A stretch of 8,038 nt of DNA from positions 1-8,038 of the forward strand of contig VXPI01000197.1 of NCBI GenBank assembly GCA_009839585.1. The letters run 5' to 3'. The notes under the pieces are model-generated. The model did not search any database. It was not told the DNA's origin and was given only the letters and a program-made list of their open reading frames with translations. Source of the DNA: Gammaproteobacteria bacterium. GTDB lineage: Bacteria > Pseudomonadota > Gammaproteobacteria > Arenicellales > Poriferihabitantaceae. The position numbers and the translations under genes were made by a program. Below, piece by piece: positions 1-6,180 of this stretch. Numbering within the stretch: position 1 is the first letter of the stretch; every line of letters begins with the position of its first letter.

Positions 1-2002
1 GGTTAATACGATCACGAACAGCCGCCGCTGATTCGAACTCAAGATTCTTGGCATGACCGTACATTTTCTTTTCCAGCTGCTTCAGAATCTTTCCAAGCTG
101 TTTCGGGGATGTTGCGGCATGATCCAGAAATTTCTCGTCGTCCATTCCTTCGTCGGCTATCACCTTGATTGTTTCTGGATCAACCGCAATCACTCCATCA
201 ATGATGTCTTTAACAGGCTTGATGATTGATTTTGGGGTGATGTTGTGGATTTGATTGTAATTTTGCTGTTTTTGCCTTCTTCGATTGGTCTCCTCGACAG
301 CACTTTGAATGGACCCCGTTTCCCGGTCTGCATAGAGAATCACTTTTCCGTTTTGGTGACGAGCCGCACGTCCAATTGTCTGGATTAACGATCGGGTTGA
401 GCGCAAAAACCCCTCCTTGTCCGCATCCAGTATTGCAACCAGTGACACTTCGGGGATGTCCAGTCCTTCACGCAACAGGTTAATCCCAACCAACACATCA
501 AATACCCCCTTTCTCAGGTCACGGATAATTTCGACCCGTTCTACAGTATCGATATCTGAATGCAGATAACGAACCTTGACCCCATGTTCATGAAAATACT
601 CGGTCAAGTCCTCCGCCATGCGCTTGGTCAGTGTGGTGACCAGGACACGGTCTCCAACTTGTACCCTTGAGTTTATTTCAGAGAGCAAATCATCAACCTG
701 AAACTCTACTGGACGTATTTCAACCTCAGGATCAAGTAACCCGGTTGGCCGCACTACTTGCTCGATGACCTCCGAGGCTTTCGTTGCCTCGTAATCGCCA
801 GGTGTTGCAGATACAAAAATCACCTGGGGAAGCATTTCTTCAAACTCATCAAACCTGAGCGGTCGATTGTCCAGTGCAGCCGGCAGTCGGAATCCATATT
901 CCACGAGATTCTCCTTTCTGGAACGATCGCCTCGGTACATGGCTCCAATTTGAGGAATCGTTGCATGACTCTCATCAATAAACACGATGGAATTTTCGGG
1001 GAGATAGTCCATCAATGTGGGTGGAGGCTGGCCAACTTCTCTACCTGACAGATATCTGGAGTAATTTTCAATACCGTTGCAATATCCCATTTCCTGCATC
1101 ATCTCGAGGTCGTACAACGTGCGTTGTTCCAACCGCTGCGCCTCAACCAGCTTGTCCAAGCCCCTTAGTTCCTTGAGTCGTACCTTTAAATCACCCTTGA
1201 TCTGGTCCATGATCGCAAGAATGACCTCCTTTTTGGTCACATAATGACTTTTCGGATAGACGGTAGCCCGGTTTATTCGCTCTTCAACGACACCGGTCAG
1301 CGGGTCAAATCTGGATATGCCCTCGATTTCATCGCCAAACAATTCAATTCGAATAGCCAGACGCTCTGACTCAGCCGGGTATATGTCAATGACATCTCCA
1401 CGCACTCGATATGTCGCCCTTCGAAGTTCCAGTTCATTTCGCACATACTGTATATCTGTCAATTTTCTGAGAATATCCCGCTGGTTGATCTGATCTCCGA
1501 TCTTCACATGCAAAATCATGCCGTGATAGGCAGCAGGGTCTCCCAGACCATAAATAGCGGAGACTGTAGCAACAATAATTACATCATCACGTTCGAGAAT
1601 CGCCTTGGTCGCTGAAAGACGCATTTGATCGATATGCTCATTGATTGAAGCATCCTTTTCGATATAGGTGTCTGAACTCGGAACATACGCCTCCGGTTGG
1701 TAATAGTCGTAATAGGAAACAAAATACTCTACTCGGTTATCCGGAAAGAAGTCCCGCATCTCGGAATAGAGCTGGGCAGCTAGTGTTTTATTGTGCGCGA
1801 GGATGAGTGCTGGACGACCGGTATTCGCGATCACATTTGCCATGGTGAATGTCTTCCCGGAGCCAGTGACTCCCAGCAACGTCTGAAATGCCTCTCCCTG
1901 TTCGAGACCTCCGATCAATGCCTCAAGGGCTTGGGGTTGATCGCCAGACGGCTGGAAATCACTGACCAGTTGATATGGATTGTTAACGCGTTCAGGAATC
2001 AA
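1..2002 (-). CDS. uvrB: UvrABC excinuclease subunit B, 3' end cut by the window edge
   Basis: UvrB is the DNA-loading helicase-like subunit of nucleotide excision repair. It receives damaged DNA from UvrA, inserts a beta-hairpin at the lesion and recruits UvrC. The frame is open throughout. Visible in order: FQPSGDQP near the N-terminus, Walker A GVTGSGKT (1873-1850), the damage-sensing hairpin [16 protein letters not shown], the DESHA box (near 975), VSATPG (near 805), [12 protein letters not shown], the helicase motif QTIGRAAR (near 370) and the start of the C-terminal UVR domain ([13 protein letters not shown]) at the edge. About 667 codons are present, so only a handful are missing. No ATG occurs between the upstream in-frame stop (2041-2039) and Walker A. 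I chose TTG at 2002, which puts the Walker A lysine at residue 50 (45 in E. coli). TTG at 2035 is the alternative. Neither has a good Shine-Dalgarno. Identity is certain; the start is not. Confidence 0.97.
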   Translation of the reverse strand, partial: MIPERVNNPYQLVSDFQPSGDQPQALEALIGGLEQGEAFQTLLGVTGSGKTFTMANVIANTGRPALILAHNKTLAAQLYSEMRDFFPDNRVEYFVSYYDYYQPEAYVPSSDTYIEKDASINEHIDQMRLSATKAILERDDVIIVATVSAIYGLGDPAAYHGMILHVKIGDQINQRDILRKLTDIQYVRNELELRRATYRVRGDVIDIYPAESERLAIRIELFGDEIEGISRFDPLTGVVEERINRATVYPKSHYVTKKEVILAIMDQIKGDLKVRLKELRGLDKLVEAQRLEQRTLYDLEMMQEMGYCNGIENYSRYLSGREVGQPPPTLMDYLPENSIVFIDESHATIPQIGAMYRGDRSRKENLVEYGFRLPAALDNRPLRFDEFEEMLPQVIFVSATPGDYEATKASEVIEQVVRPTGLLDPEVEIRPVEFQVDDLLSEINSRVQVGDRVLVTTLTKRMAEDLTEYFHEHGVKVRYLHSDIDTVERVEIIRDLRKGVFDVLVGINLLREGLDIPEVSLVAILDADKEGFLRSTRSLIQTIGRAARHQNGKVILYADRETGSIQSAVEETNRRRQKQQNYNQIHNITPKSIIKPVKDIIDGVIAVDPETIKVIADEGMDDEKFLDHAATSPKQLGKILKQLEKKMYGHAKNLEFESAAAVRDRIN

Positions 2003-2028
2003 GACAAAAAGAAGGATTTTCTGGTTGC

Positions 2029-2055
2029 AGGACAACGATCACAGATCGTTGTCCT
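2029..2055. promoter_or_regulatory. Perfect 12-bp inverted repeat at the uvrB promoter (possible operator or 5' hairpin)
   Basis: The arms AGGACAACGATC and GATCGTTGTCCT are exact reverse complements separated by 3 bases. The palindrome directly abuts the proposed uvrB -10 box and would cover the transcription start. It could be a repressor operator or a stem-loop at the 5' end of the uvrB mRNA. On the plus strand it is followed by ATTTTAT, so a terminator in that direction is a weaker reading. It does not match the gammaproteobacterial LexA box (CTG-N10-CAG). The repeat is seen directly; its role is inferred. Confidence 0.6.
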
Positions 2056-2084
2056 ATTTTATCATTCGATTCGAATACTGAAAA
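2056..2084 (-). promoter_or_regulatory. Candidate uvrB promoter
   Basis: On the minus strand, TTTTCA (2084-2079, 4 of 6 to the -35 consensus) is followed by a 17-bp spacer and TAAAAT (2061-2056, 5 of 6 to the -10 consensus). The predicted start near 2049 falls inside the adjacent palindrome and gives a leader of about 47 bases to TTG 2002. The call rests on hexamer matching only. Confidence 0.4.
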
Positions 2085-2312
2085 AACCTGCCTTTCAATC
2101 TGCACACAGGCAATTCGATATCCCCAGCTGTTCCTGATCAAAAAACGCTGGGTTTGGCACTAATAAACACCGGTTTTTCGAACGTATGAAAAGGACCTAA
2201 CAGTTCAATTTTCTCTTGGTGGGGCCGTAGATCTCACTGACCGGATTCCATAGCAATCGGAGCATCGACTCGGAAAATGTGCAGAATTATAAAATCGGAC
2301 TGCCTTATCCTG
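2085..2312. other. Non-coding gap between the glycosylase gene and uvrB
   Basis: This gap extends the roughly 310 bases without a gene between uvrB and the glycosylase gene. I see no recognisable gene or RNA. It holds a weak CCCAGC/GCTGGG stem with an 18-base loop (near 2124-2153). A 5-bp stem at 2089-2112 is followed on the minus strand by six T residues, which is a poor terminator candidate for the glycosylase transcript. Confidence 0.5.
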
Positions 2313-2819
2313 CTACGTAGCTGACTCCAGAAACTTTCGCCAAACCTGCACCTTTTCCTCGAATGGCTTGACGTTCTTTCCTGGAACTGGACTTGAAGAC
2401 GGTAGGCAGCACACCTGCATACCACCTATACTGAAAACAGGATGCCTTCGCCAGTGCCGGTTGAAGATACTCCAGGCCTTAGTTCCATTCATCCCGACCG
2501 TTCTGATCCGGGGGTGTTCCCGGACTAGTCTGTCGAGATCGTTGACCTCCGGACACCGAATGTTCGAATCGAGGCTTCCTTTCCGTTCGGCCGCCTTCAG
2601 CACATCCCACAATGCGATTCCATTCTTGTGGAGAAACGCCCGTTTCAACTCGTAATCTGCCTCGATGGGATCATCATAGATGCAGGAAAGAATCTTCCAG
2701 AAATGATTGCGGGGATTTGCGTAGTATTCGCGTACCTCCAGCGAGGTGTCGCTCGGCAGGGACCCCAATATCAGGATCCTGGAGCTGTCATCAATAACCG
2801 GTTCTAGCCCTTCTTTCAT
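2313..2819 (-). CDS. DNA-deoxyinosine (hypoxanthine-DNA) glycosylase, UDG superfamily family 6
   Basis: This family removes deaminated adenine (hypoxanthine) from DNA to begin base excision repair. The 168-residue product shows its conserved blocks: GSLPSDTSL (19-27), YYANPRNHFW (32-41), GIALWDVL (67-74), GSLDSNI (81-87), an NG-x-KA block (GMNGTKAW, 109-116) and LPSSSP (139-144), the counterpart of the family's LPSTSP loop. Length is normal. ATG 2819 is chosen because GGAG (2830-2827) lies exactly 7 bases upstream. The frame also opens at GTG 2843 and ATG 2825, where the spacing is worse. The start overlaps the stop of a 60-codon ORF as ATGA, which suggests translational coupling. The gene lies on the same strand as uvrB, but a gap of more than 300 bases and a separate candidate promoter argue against one operon. 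Family assignment is by motif recognition. Confidence 0.88.
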   Translation of the reverse strand: MKEGLEPVIDDSSRILILGSLPSDTSLEVREYYANPRNHFWKILSCIYDDPIEADYELKRAFLHKNGIALWDVLKAAERKGSLDSNIRCPEVNDLDRLVREHPRIRTVGMNGTKAWSIFNRHWRRHPVFSIGGMQVCCLPSSSPVPGKNVKPFEEKVQVWRKFLESAT

Positions 2820-2998
2820 CGGCATGCTCCGGTTTTCATACACGTCAATTCCCTTGCACCATTTGAGCCAAGGATTGAAAACAGCCTGTGATGCAGGAAA
2901 AACAGAAAGGACTTGTTAAATCCCGTGAAGTTATGGTCGAGACTATTTTGCCAAACCCTTTGGATTGCTCCCAACCGGCTAATCTCTTCTCGAATCAT
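2816..2998 (-). CDS. Small hypothetical ORF overlapping the glycosylase start
   Basis: I do not recognise this 60-residue product (it begins MIREEISRLGAIQRVWQNSL). It has no clear domain, signal peptide or membrane segment. Its gene-like features are positional: AGGA lies 7 bases before ATG 2998, following an A-rich run, and its TGA stop shares ATGA with the ATG of the glycosylase gene. It may be a leader peptide that couples ribosomes into the glycosylase, a remnant of a lost gene, or chance. The C-terminal half reads like untranslated sequence (several Cys, Arg and Thr in no pattern), which lowers confidence. Confidence 0.3.
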   Translation of the reverse strand: MIREEISRLGAIQRVWQNSLDHNFTGFNKSFLFFLHHRLFSILGSNGARELTCMKTGACR

Positions 2999-3085
2999 TG
3001 TTATTTCCTTTTTTTTTGTTCATGCATTCTCCGATCAAAAAAGATGTCATTACTGAATTGGGCCAAAACAGGCATTAGAAATGGC

Positions 3086-3114
3086 TTGACCTGTAAAGCC
3101 TGTAATATTAGTAT
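3086..3114 (+). promoter_or_regulatory. Promoter of the tRNA-Asn gene
   Basis: TTGACC (3086-3091) is separated by exactly 17 bp from TAGTAT (3109-3114). The expected start near 3121 leaves a leader of only about 5 bases before the mature tRNA, typical of a single tRNA gene. The spacer contains CCTGTAA twice, 9 bp apart. A second -10-like hexamer, TAATAT at 3103, is too close to the -35 to be used with it. Confidence 0.7.
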
Positions 3115-3125
3115 TGCGTGCCTAT

Positions 3126-3201
3126 TCCCCGGTAGCTCAGTTGGTAGAGCAGGTGGCTGTTAACCACTTTGTCGGCAGTTCGAGTCTGTCCCGGGGAGCC
3201 A
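3126..3201 (+). tRNA. tRNA-Asn, anticodon GTT
   Basis: A complete 76-base cloverleaf. Acceptor stem TCCCCGG (3126-3132) pairs with CCGGGGA (3191-3197). The D arm is GCTC/GAGC (3135-3150). The anticodon stem is GGTGG/CCACT with one G-T pair, and the loop CTGTTAA places GTT at 3159-3161. The T arm is GGCAG/CTGTC around TTCGAGT (3174-3190). Discriminator G is followed by an encoded CCA. The anticodon decodes AAC and AAT. No convincing hairpin-plus-T-run terminator follows, only a T-rich stretch (3206-3214). tRNA 3' ends are common integration sites, and an accessory segment does begin just downstream, but I found no second copy of the tRNA 3' end in the window. Confidence 0.97.
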
Positions 3202-3265
3202 ATACCTTCTTTTCTGGTCGCTTGGTCTTTTCACAAACCGCAATAAAGAACAGACCGTCCTTTCT

Positions 3266-3453
3266 TCAGGCAACTCGGGTTGCATTCTCAACTTTCTGGC
3301 CCAAGTGTAACAACACAATCCCTTTGAGTCCAGCATACCCCAAACCAACGCTTCAGGGTTGACTGCGGCTATCCGAAGTGGCGAAAAAACTCATTACCGC
3401 TACAACCTGATCCCAATCAGGTTTTCCGATGTATACAGCTCAGTGAGACGCAT
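3266..3453 (-). pseudogene. Decayed, internally deleted copy of csaA
   Basis: Bases 3261-3441 align with 4473-4654, the 3' half of the intact csaA downstream, in the same orientation at about 85% identity by hand count. The match begins about 5 bases past the shared stop codon. Single-base indels near 3322, 3387 and 3410 destroy the frame. At the 5' end, CATTCGATAC (3451-3460) matches the start-codon region of the intact gene (4814-4823), and the frame from ATG 3453 reads MRLTELYTSENLIG against QLTELYTPENLIG. Codons 2 to about 51 therefore appear cleanly deleted, leaving the start codon joined to the second half. No functional protein can be made. The similarity is seen directly; the order of events is inferred. 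Confidence 0.85.
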
Positions 3454-3469
3454 TCGATACGATCATATG

Positions 3470-3498
3470 TTGACCTAGTCAATTGACTTGGTTATATT
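3470..3498 (+). promoter_or_regulatory. Promoter and likely operator of the toxin-antitoxin operon
   Basis: TTGACC (3470-3475), a 17-bp spacer and TATATT (3493-3498) form a strong sigma70-type promoter. The spacer holds a perfect 12-bp palindrome, AGTCAATTGACT (3477-3488). A protein bound there would block RNA polymerase. Antitoxins of the Phd/YefM family commonly autorepress through short palindromes, so this is the natural operator candidate. A start near 3505 supports ATG 3527 over the earlier in-frame TTG 3488 and ATG 3500. Confidence 0.65.
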
Positions 3499-3526
3499 CA
3501 TGACAAATCAAACCAATGAAGACATA

Positions 3527-3763
3527 ATGAAAGAAATAGGTATTTCGGAACTCAAGGCAAAGTGCATCGATCAAATAAAAACTGTACAACGTACTGGTGA
3601 ACCGCTACTTGTTACGTTGCGCAAACGTCCTGTTGCCGTAATTAGCCCATATACCGGGGAAACCCCTCATAAACGGAAATTAGGTGCCTTGCGCGGCCAG
3701 ATAACTATTCATGGCGATATTGTGAGTACGGACTTTGTCGACGAGTGGGAATTCGAGCAGTGA
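3527..3763 (+). CDS. Antitoxin of a type II toxin-antitoxin pair, Phd/YefM-like
   Basis: The 78-residue product begins MKEIGISELKAKCIDQIKTV and continues with GEPLLVTLRKRPVAVISPY, the layout of a Phd/YefM N-terminal fold (beta strand, helix, then the 'tolerate/prevent' strands ending in AVISP). This fold dimerises and binds operator DNA. The C-terminal part (from about residue 45) is polar and ends in acidic DFVDEWEFEQ, as expected for the segment that wraps the toxin active site. ATG 3527 is chosen because upstream in-frame starts at 3488 and 3500 lie at or before the predicted transcription start. The Shine-Dalgarno (GAAGA) is weak. The stop overlaps the toxin start. The role is inferred from fold pattern and partner gene. 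Confidence 0.85.
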   Translation: MKEIGISELKAKCIDQIKTVQRTGEPLLVTLRKRPVAVISPYTGETPHKRKLGALRGQITIHGDIVSTDFVDEWEFEQ

Positions 3764-4161
3764 GGATTTTGCTGGATACGCATGTCTGGCTGTGGTCGCA
3801 AGAAGCGCCTGATGAATTCGGGACGGTTGCACGGAAAATAATCCTAAACGAAAACAATGAACTCTTCGTCTCAAGTATTTCATCATTGGAAATGGCGCGT
3901 TTGGCATGGGGAGAACGCATCACTCTAAAAATGCAATTGCGCGCTTGGATTGCGGAAACCCTGAACTGGCTAAAAGCGGAAACACTCCCGATTACCAATG
4001 AAATAGCTTTGGCTGCCTACGAGCTTCCCGGAGAATTTCATCGCGATCCTGCCGACAGGATACTGGTGGCTACGGCAATGGTACACCAACTTACCTTGAT
4101 AACCGCAGATAGCCGGATTTTGGAATATCCGCACGTATTCTCCTGCAATATAAGAGAGTAA
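3760..4161 (+). CDS. PIN-domain toxin, VapC-like ribonuclease
   Basis: The 133-residue product has the PIN-domain acidic residues expected of a Mg-dependent ribonuclease: D6 in RILLDTHVWLW, E44 in SSISSLEMARL, D96 and D99 in HRDPADRILVATA, and D117 in LTLITADSRI. The LLDTHVWLW start and HRDPADR block place it with the Sll0205-like VapC group usually paired with Phd-type antitoxins. Related toxins cut tRNA or rRNA when freed from antitoxin; the target here is unknown. I chose GTG 3760 because it shares GTGA with the antitoxin stop, the usual coupling geometry. An in-frame GTG at 3745 would overlap the antitoxin further. All catalytic positions are intact, so the toxin is probably functional. 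Convergent csaA lies downstream. Confidence 0.92.
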   Translation: MRILLDTHVWLWSQEAPDEFGTVARKIILNENNELFVSSISSLEMARLAWGERITLKMQLRAWIAETLNWLKAETLPITNEIALAAYELPGEFHRDPADRILVATAMVHQLTLITADSRILEYPHVFSCNIRE

Positions 4162-4223
4162 TATTCATCTCTTCCAGGAGGAAAGGGAATTGCTCATCTT
4201 TGTGACAGCAGGGAACCGGAATC

Positions 4224-4454
4224 ATGACTTCGGAAAATCAAATCCATATTGCATTGCAGACTGGAGAAGCCGGGATTCTCGATAATCACCGGATATTACA
4301 TCCAAGAGATTTCATCGACCCACCGCATCACATCCAGCTTTGCAATATCTCCCGTGAGAGTTTCCATGAACGGTTGAGGCTGCTAACCATAAAACTGAAC
4401 CTGCTCTCAGAAGCCCGCCAATATCCTAGGGTTGGCGTAGTAACTGGATACTAG
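4224..4454 (+). pseudogene. Probable C-terminal fragment of a TauD/TfdA-family dioxygenase
   Basis: The 76-codon frame reads TGEAGILDNHRILHPRDFIDPPHHIQLCNISRESFHERLRLL. This resembles the end of Fe(II)/2-oxoglutarate dioxygenases of the TauD/TfdA (and gamma-butyrobetaine hydroxylase) type, where a DNxRxLHGR-like block carries the last iron-binding His. The region holding the H-x-D iron ligands, roughly the first 180 residues of such enzymes, is absent, with an in-frame stop at 4203-4205. HGR is HPR here, and the Arg expected near RHL is His. No Shine-Dalgarno lies at a useful distance from ATG 4224 (an AGGAGG near 4177 is about 40 bases away). I read it as a degraded remnant, not an active enzyme. 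A chance ORF or a small unrelated protein remains possible. Confidence 0.45.
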
Positions 4455-4477
4455 ACTGCCAGTATTCATCATTTTCT

Positions 4478-4816
4478 TCAGGCAACTCGGGTTCCATTCT
4501 CAACTTTCTGGTCCGGGCGTAACAACACAGTCCCCCTTGAGTCCAAGATACCTAAAACCAGCACTTCTGACTTGACTCCGGCTATTCGAAGTGACGGAAA
4601 ATTCATTACCGCAACAACCTGAGTCCCAATCAGGTTTTCAGGAGTATACAGCTCGGTCAATTGCGCGGAGGCGGTCTTGACACCCAGTTCCTCACCAAAA
4701 TCAATTTCCAATACCCATGCAGGAACTCTGGCTTTTTCATTCGGATTGACAGAGAGCACTGTTCCGGTGTGTATGCGTATTTTCTGAAAGTCCGCAAGGG
4801 TAATTGTTTCCATCAT
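4478..4816 (-). CDS. csaA: CsaA-like tRNA-binding-domain protein
   Basis: The 112-residue product spans the whole of the small CsaA family (about 110 residues), an OB-fold 'tRNA-binding domain' related to EMAPII, Trbp111 and the end of methionyl-tRNA synthetase. Bacillus CsaA has been reported as a chaperone with export-related activity, and the fold binds tRNA. Family blocks seen: DFQKIRIHTGTV (9-20), ARVPAWVLEIDFG (29-41), SAQLTELYTPENLIG (50-64), QVVAVMNFPSLRIAG (66-80), KSEVLVLG (82-89) and PDQKVENGTRV (101-111). Two consecutive ATGs (4816, 4813) could start it, both with weak ribosome sites. It lies 74 bases behind truB on the same strand and may be read from that operon. A decayed second copy lies at 3266-3453. 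Confidence 0.93.
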   Translation of the reverse strand: MMETITLADFQKIRIHTGTVLSVNPNEKARVPAWVLEIDFGEELGVKTASAQLTELYTPENLIGTQVVAVMNFPSLRIAGVKSEVLVLGILDSRGTVLLRPDQKVENGTRVA

Positions 4817-4890
4817 TCGATACTAATTGCATTCATTATGCTGAAAGGGATTAATCGGTAAACTGGTCTGCAAAGATCCAGTAACCTGTG

Positions 4891-5796
4891 CTATGCGAAA
4901 ACCTTTTTGGGACATATACTTCCGACTCCATCGCACTCTCCAAGCCCCAGGAATGTTCCGTCAGCAGAGTAGATAAGACCCAAACCATCCCATCTCGGCG
5001 CTGTCAGCGGAACAGTTTGACCCTGGCAAAAAGACAAAGCCTTCTCTTCCGGAATTTCAAATTTCACCAGATGATTCAACGCATGATCGGTCTGCATCAG
5101 TTGGTTACGCCTCTCCTCATGACCGGGTATGGCTTCCAGTTCCTGCAGAGTAATTGCATCATGAACACTGTACCTGCCGACCTCTACCCTGCGTAATACC
5201 TGTACATGGCCACCGCAACGCAGTACTTCGCCGAGATCCATGGCAAGACTACGAATATAAAACCCCTTGGAGCATTTGACTGTCAAGGACAGATTGTTTT
5301 CACTGTAATCATGAACTTCAAGGTTATGGACAATCACTTCGCGGGGTTCGCGTTCAATCAATTGATTTTTTCGGGCCAGCTTATAAAGAGGCACGCCTCC
5401 CTTCTTTATGGCTGAATACATCGGCGGTACTTGCTGAAGCTTTCCACGAAACTGATCAAGTGCCTGTTCGATGCTGGTAATACTGATGTTAACTGGCGAG
5501 CGGGAAACAACTTCACCCTCTGTATCGCCTGTATCCGTGGTCTCTCCCAGATGAATGGTAACTTCGTAGGTTTTATCGAAATCCAGAAAAATTCCAGCGA
5601 TTCGCGTAGTGTTCCCAAAACACAGTGGCAACAAACCAGTTGCAATGGGATCCAGCGCACCAGTATGCCCGCCTTTTTTGGCCTGCAACAGGCGCTTGGC
5701 GCACCCCAGAGCCTGATTTGAGCTTAAGCCCCCTGGCTTGTCGAGAAGTAATAATCCGTTTACTGGTATGTGTTCGATATCACTCCTATTGATCAT
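4891..5796 (-). CDS. truB: tRNA pseudouridine-55 synthase TruB
   Basis: TruB converts U55 in the T-loop of elongator tRNAs to pseudouridine and also acts as a tRNA folding chaperone. The 301-residue protein (314 in E. coli) has motif I LLLDKPGGLSSN (16-27), the catalytic Asp49 in GGHTGALDPIATG (42-54), KTYEV with the active-site Tyr77, PPMYSAIK (124-131), KGFYIRSLAMDLG (177-189) and a small C-terminal PUA-like domain ending near VFA. ATG 5796 overlaps the end of rbfA by 11 bases and lacks its own Shine-Dalgarno, so translation is probably coupled to rbfA. It is complete, with no odd features. In many gammaproteobacteria rpsO follows; here csaA does. Confidence 0.98.
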   Translation of the reverse strand: MINRSDIEHIPVNGLLLLDKPGGLSSNQALGCAKRLLQAKKGGHTGALDPIATGLLPLCFGNTTRIAGIFLDFDKTYEVTIHLGETTDTGDTEGEVVSRSPVNISITSIEQALDQFRGKLQQVPPMYSAIKKGGVPLYKLARKNQLIEREPREVIVHNLEVHDYSENNLSLTVKCSKGFYIRSLAMDLGEVLRCGGHVQVLRRVEVGRYSVHDAITLQELEAIPGHEERRNQLMQTDHALNHLVKFEIPEEKALSFCQGQTVPLTAPRWDGLGLIYSADGTFLGLGECDGVGSICPKKVFA

Positions 5797-6142
5797 GGGA
5801 TACGTTCAGGGAATCGATCAACTGGGTCAGCGACAGGCCATGCTCGATACTATCATCATATTTGAAAGACAATGCCGGAGTATTACGCATCATCAAGCGT
5901 TTGCTCAAATGTTTCCTGAGATAACCCGCGGATTTGTTCAGCACTTTCTCTATGCTGTTCTTGTCAGTCGGTTTATCCAGCATGGAAAAATAAACTGTTG
6001 AGTTTCTGATGTCTGGACTGACAGAAACCTGAATGATGGTCACACCCCGGATGCGCTCATCATTTATTTGGCTGAAGATAAGGTCAGATAGTTCACGCTT
6101 GATCAATTCTCCAACACGGCGGGTTCGATCGATTTCCTGCAT
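5786..6142 (-). CDS. rbfA: 30S ribosome-binding factor RbfA
   Basis: RbfA is a KH-fold protein that binds the 30S subunit during late assembly, helps 16S rRNA 5'-end maturation and is important in the cold. The 118-residue product (133 in E. coli) shows the family pattern: RTRRVGELIKRELSDLI at the start, DERIRGVTIIQVSVSPDIRNSTVYFSML in the middle, and SAGYLRKHLSKRLMMRNTPALSFKYDDSIEHG near the end. The charged C-terminal tail of longer homologues is missing, which is common. The start at ATG 6142 has only a weak ribosome site. It lies 38 bases after infB and overlaps truB by 11 bases, so all three are probably one transcript. Confidence 0.97.
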   Translation of the reverse strand: MQEIDRTRRVGELIKRELSDLIFSQINDERIRGVTIIQVSVSPDIRNSTVYFSMLDKPTDKNSIEKVLNKSAGYLRKHLSKRLMMRNTPALSFKYDDSIEHGLSLTQLIDSLNVSHDQ

Positions 6143-6180
6143 TGGATAAAAACATGGCTACCTATAGCTGTAGAGTACGG

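Noticed and set aside
1992..2042. A 16-codon GTG leader ORF overlapping the uvrB start
   Set aside because: It has AGGA 9 bases upstream, but the predicted transcription start lies downstream of that site and the ORF lies within or next to the hairpin. It is too short to judge.
2081..2112. Rho-independent terminator for the glycosylase gene on the minus strand
   Set aside because: The stem has only 5 pairs (TGCCT/AGGCA) with a 14-base loop before the six T residues, too weak to call. The T-run also overlaps the proposed uvrB -35 box.
2003..2312. LexA (SOS) box upstream of uvrB
   Set aside because: No CTG-N10-CAG match of the gammaproteobacterial type, and no other LexA consensus I know, was found on reading the gap.
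2234..2425. Minus-strand 63-codon ORF overlapping the glycosylase C-terminus
   Set aside because: It is an alternative frame of a gene with clear family motifs and has no support of its own.
3488..3526. Longer antitoxin starting at TTG 3488 or ATG 3500
   Set aside because: Both codons lie at or before the predicted transcription start, and the Phd/YefM-like pattern begins at ATG 3527.
3174..4890. Attachment-site repeat of the tRNA-Asn 3' end
   Set aside because: No second copy of the T-arm and acceptor 3' sequence was found up to truB, so integration at the tRNA is not supported within this window.
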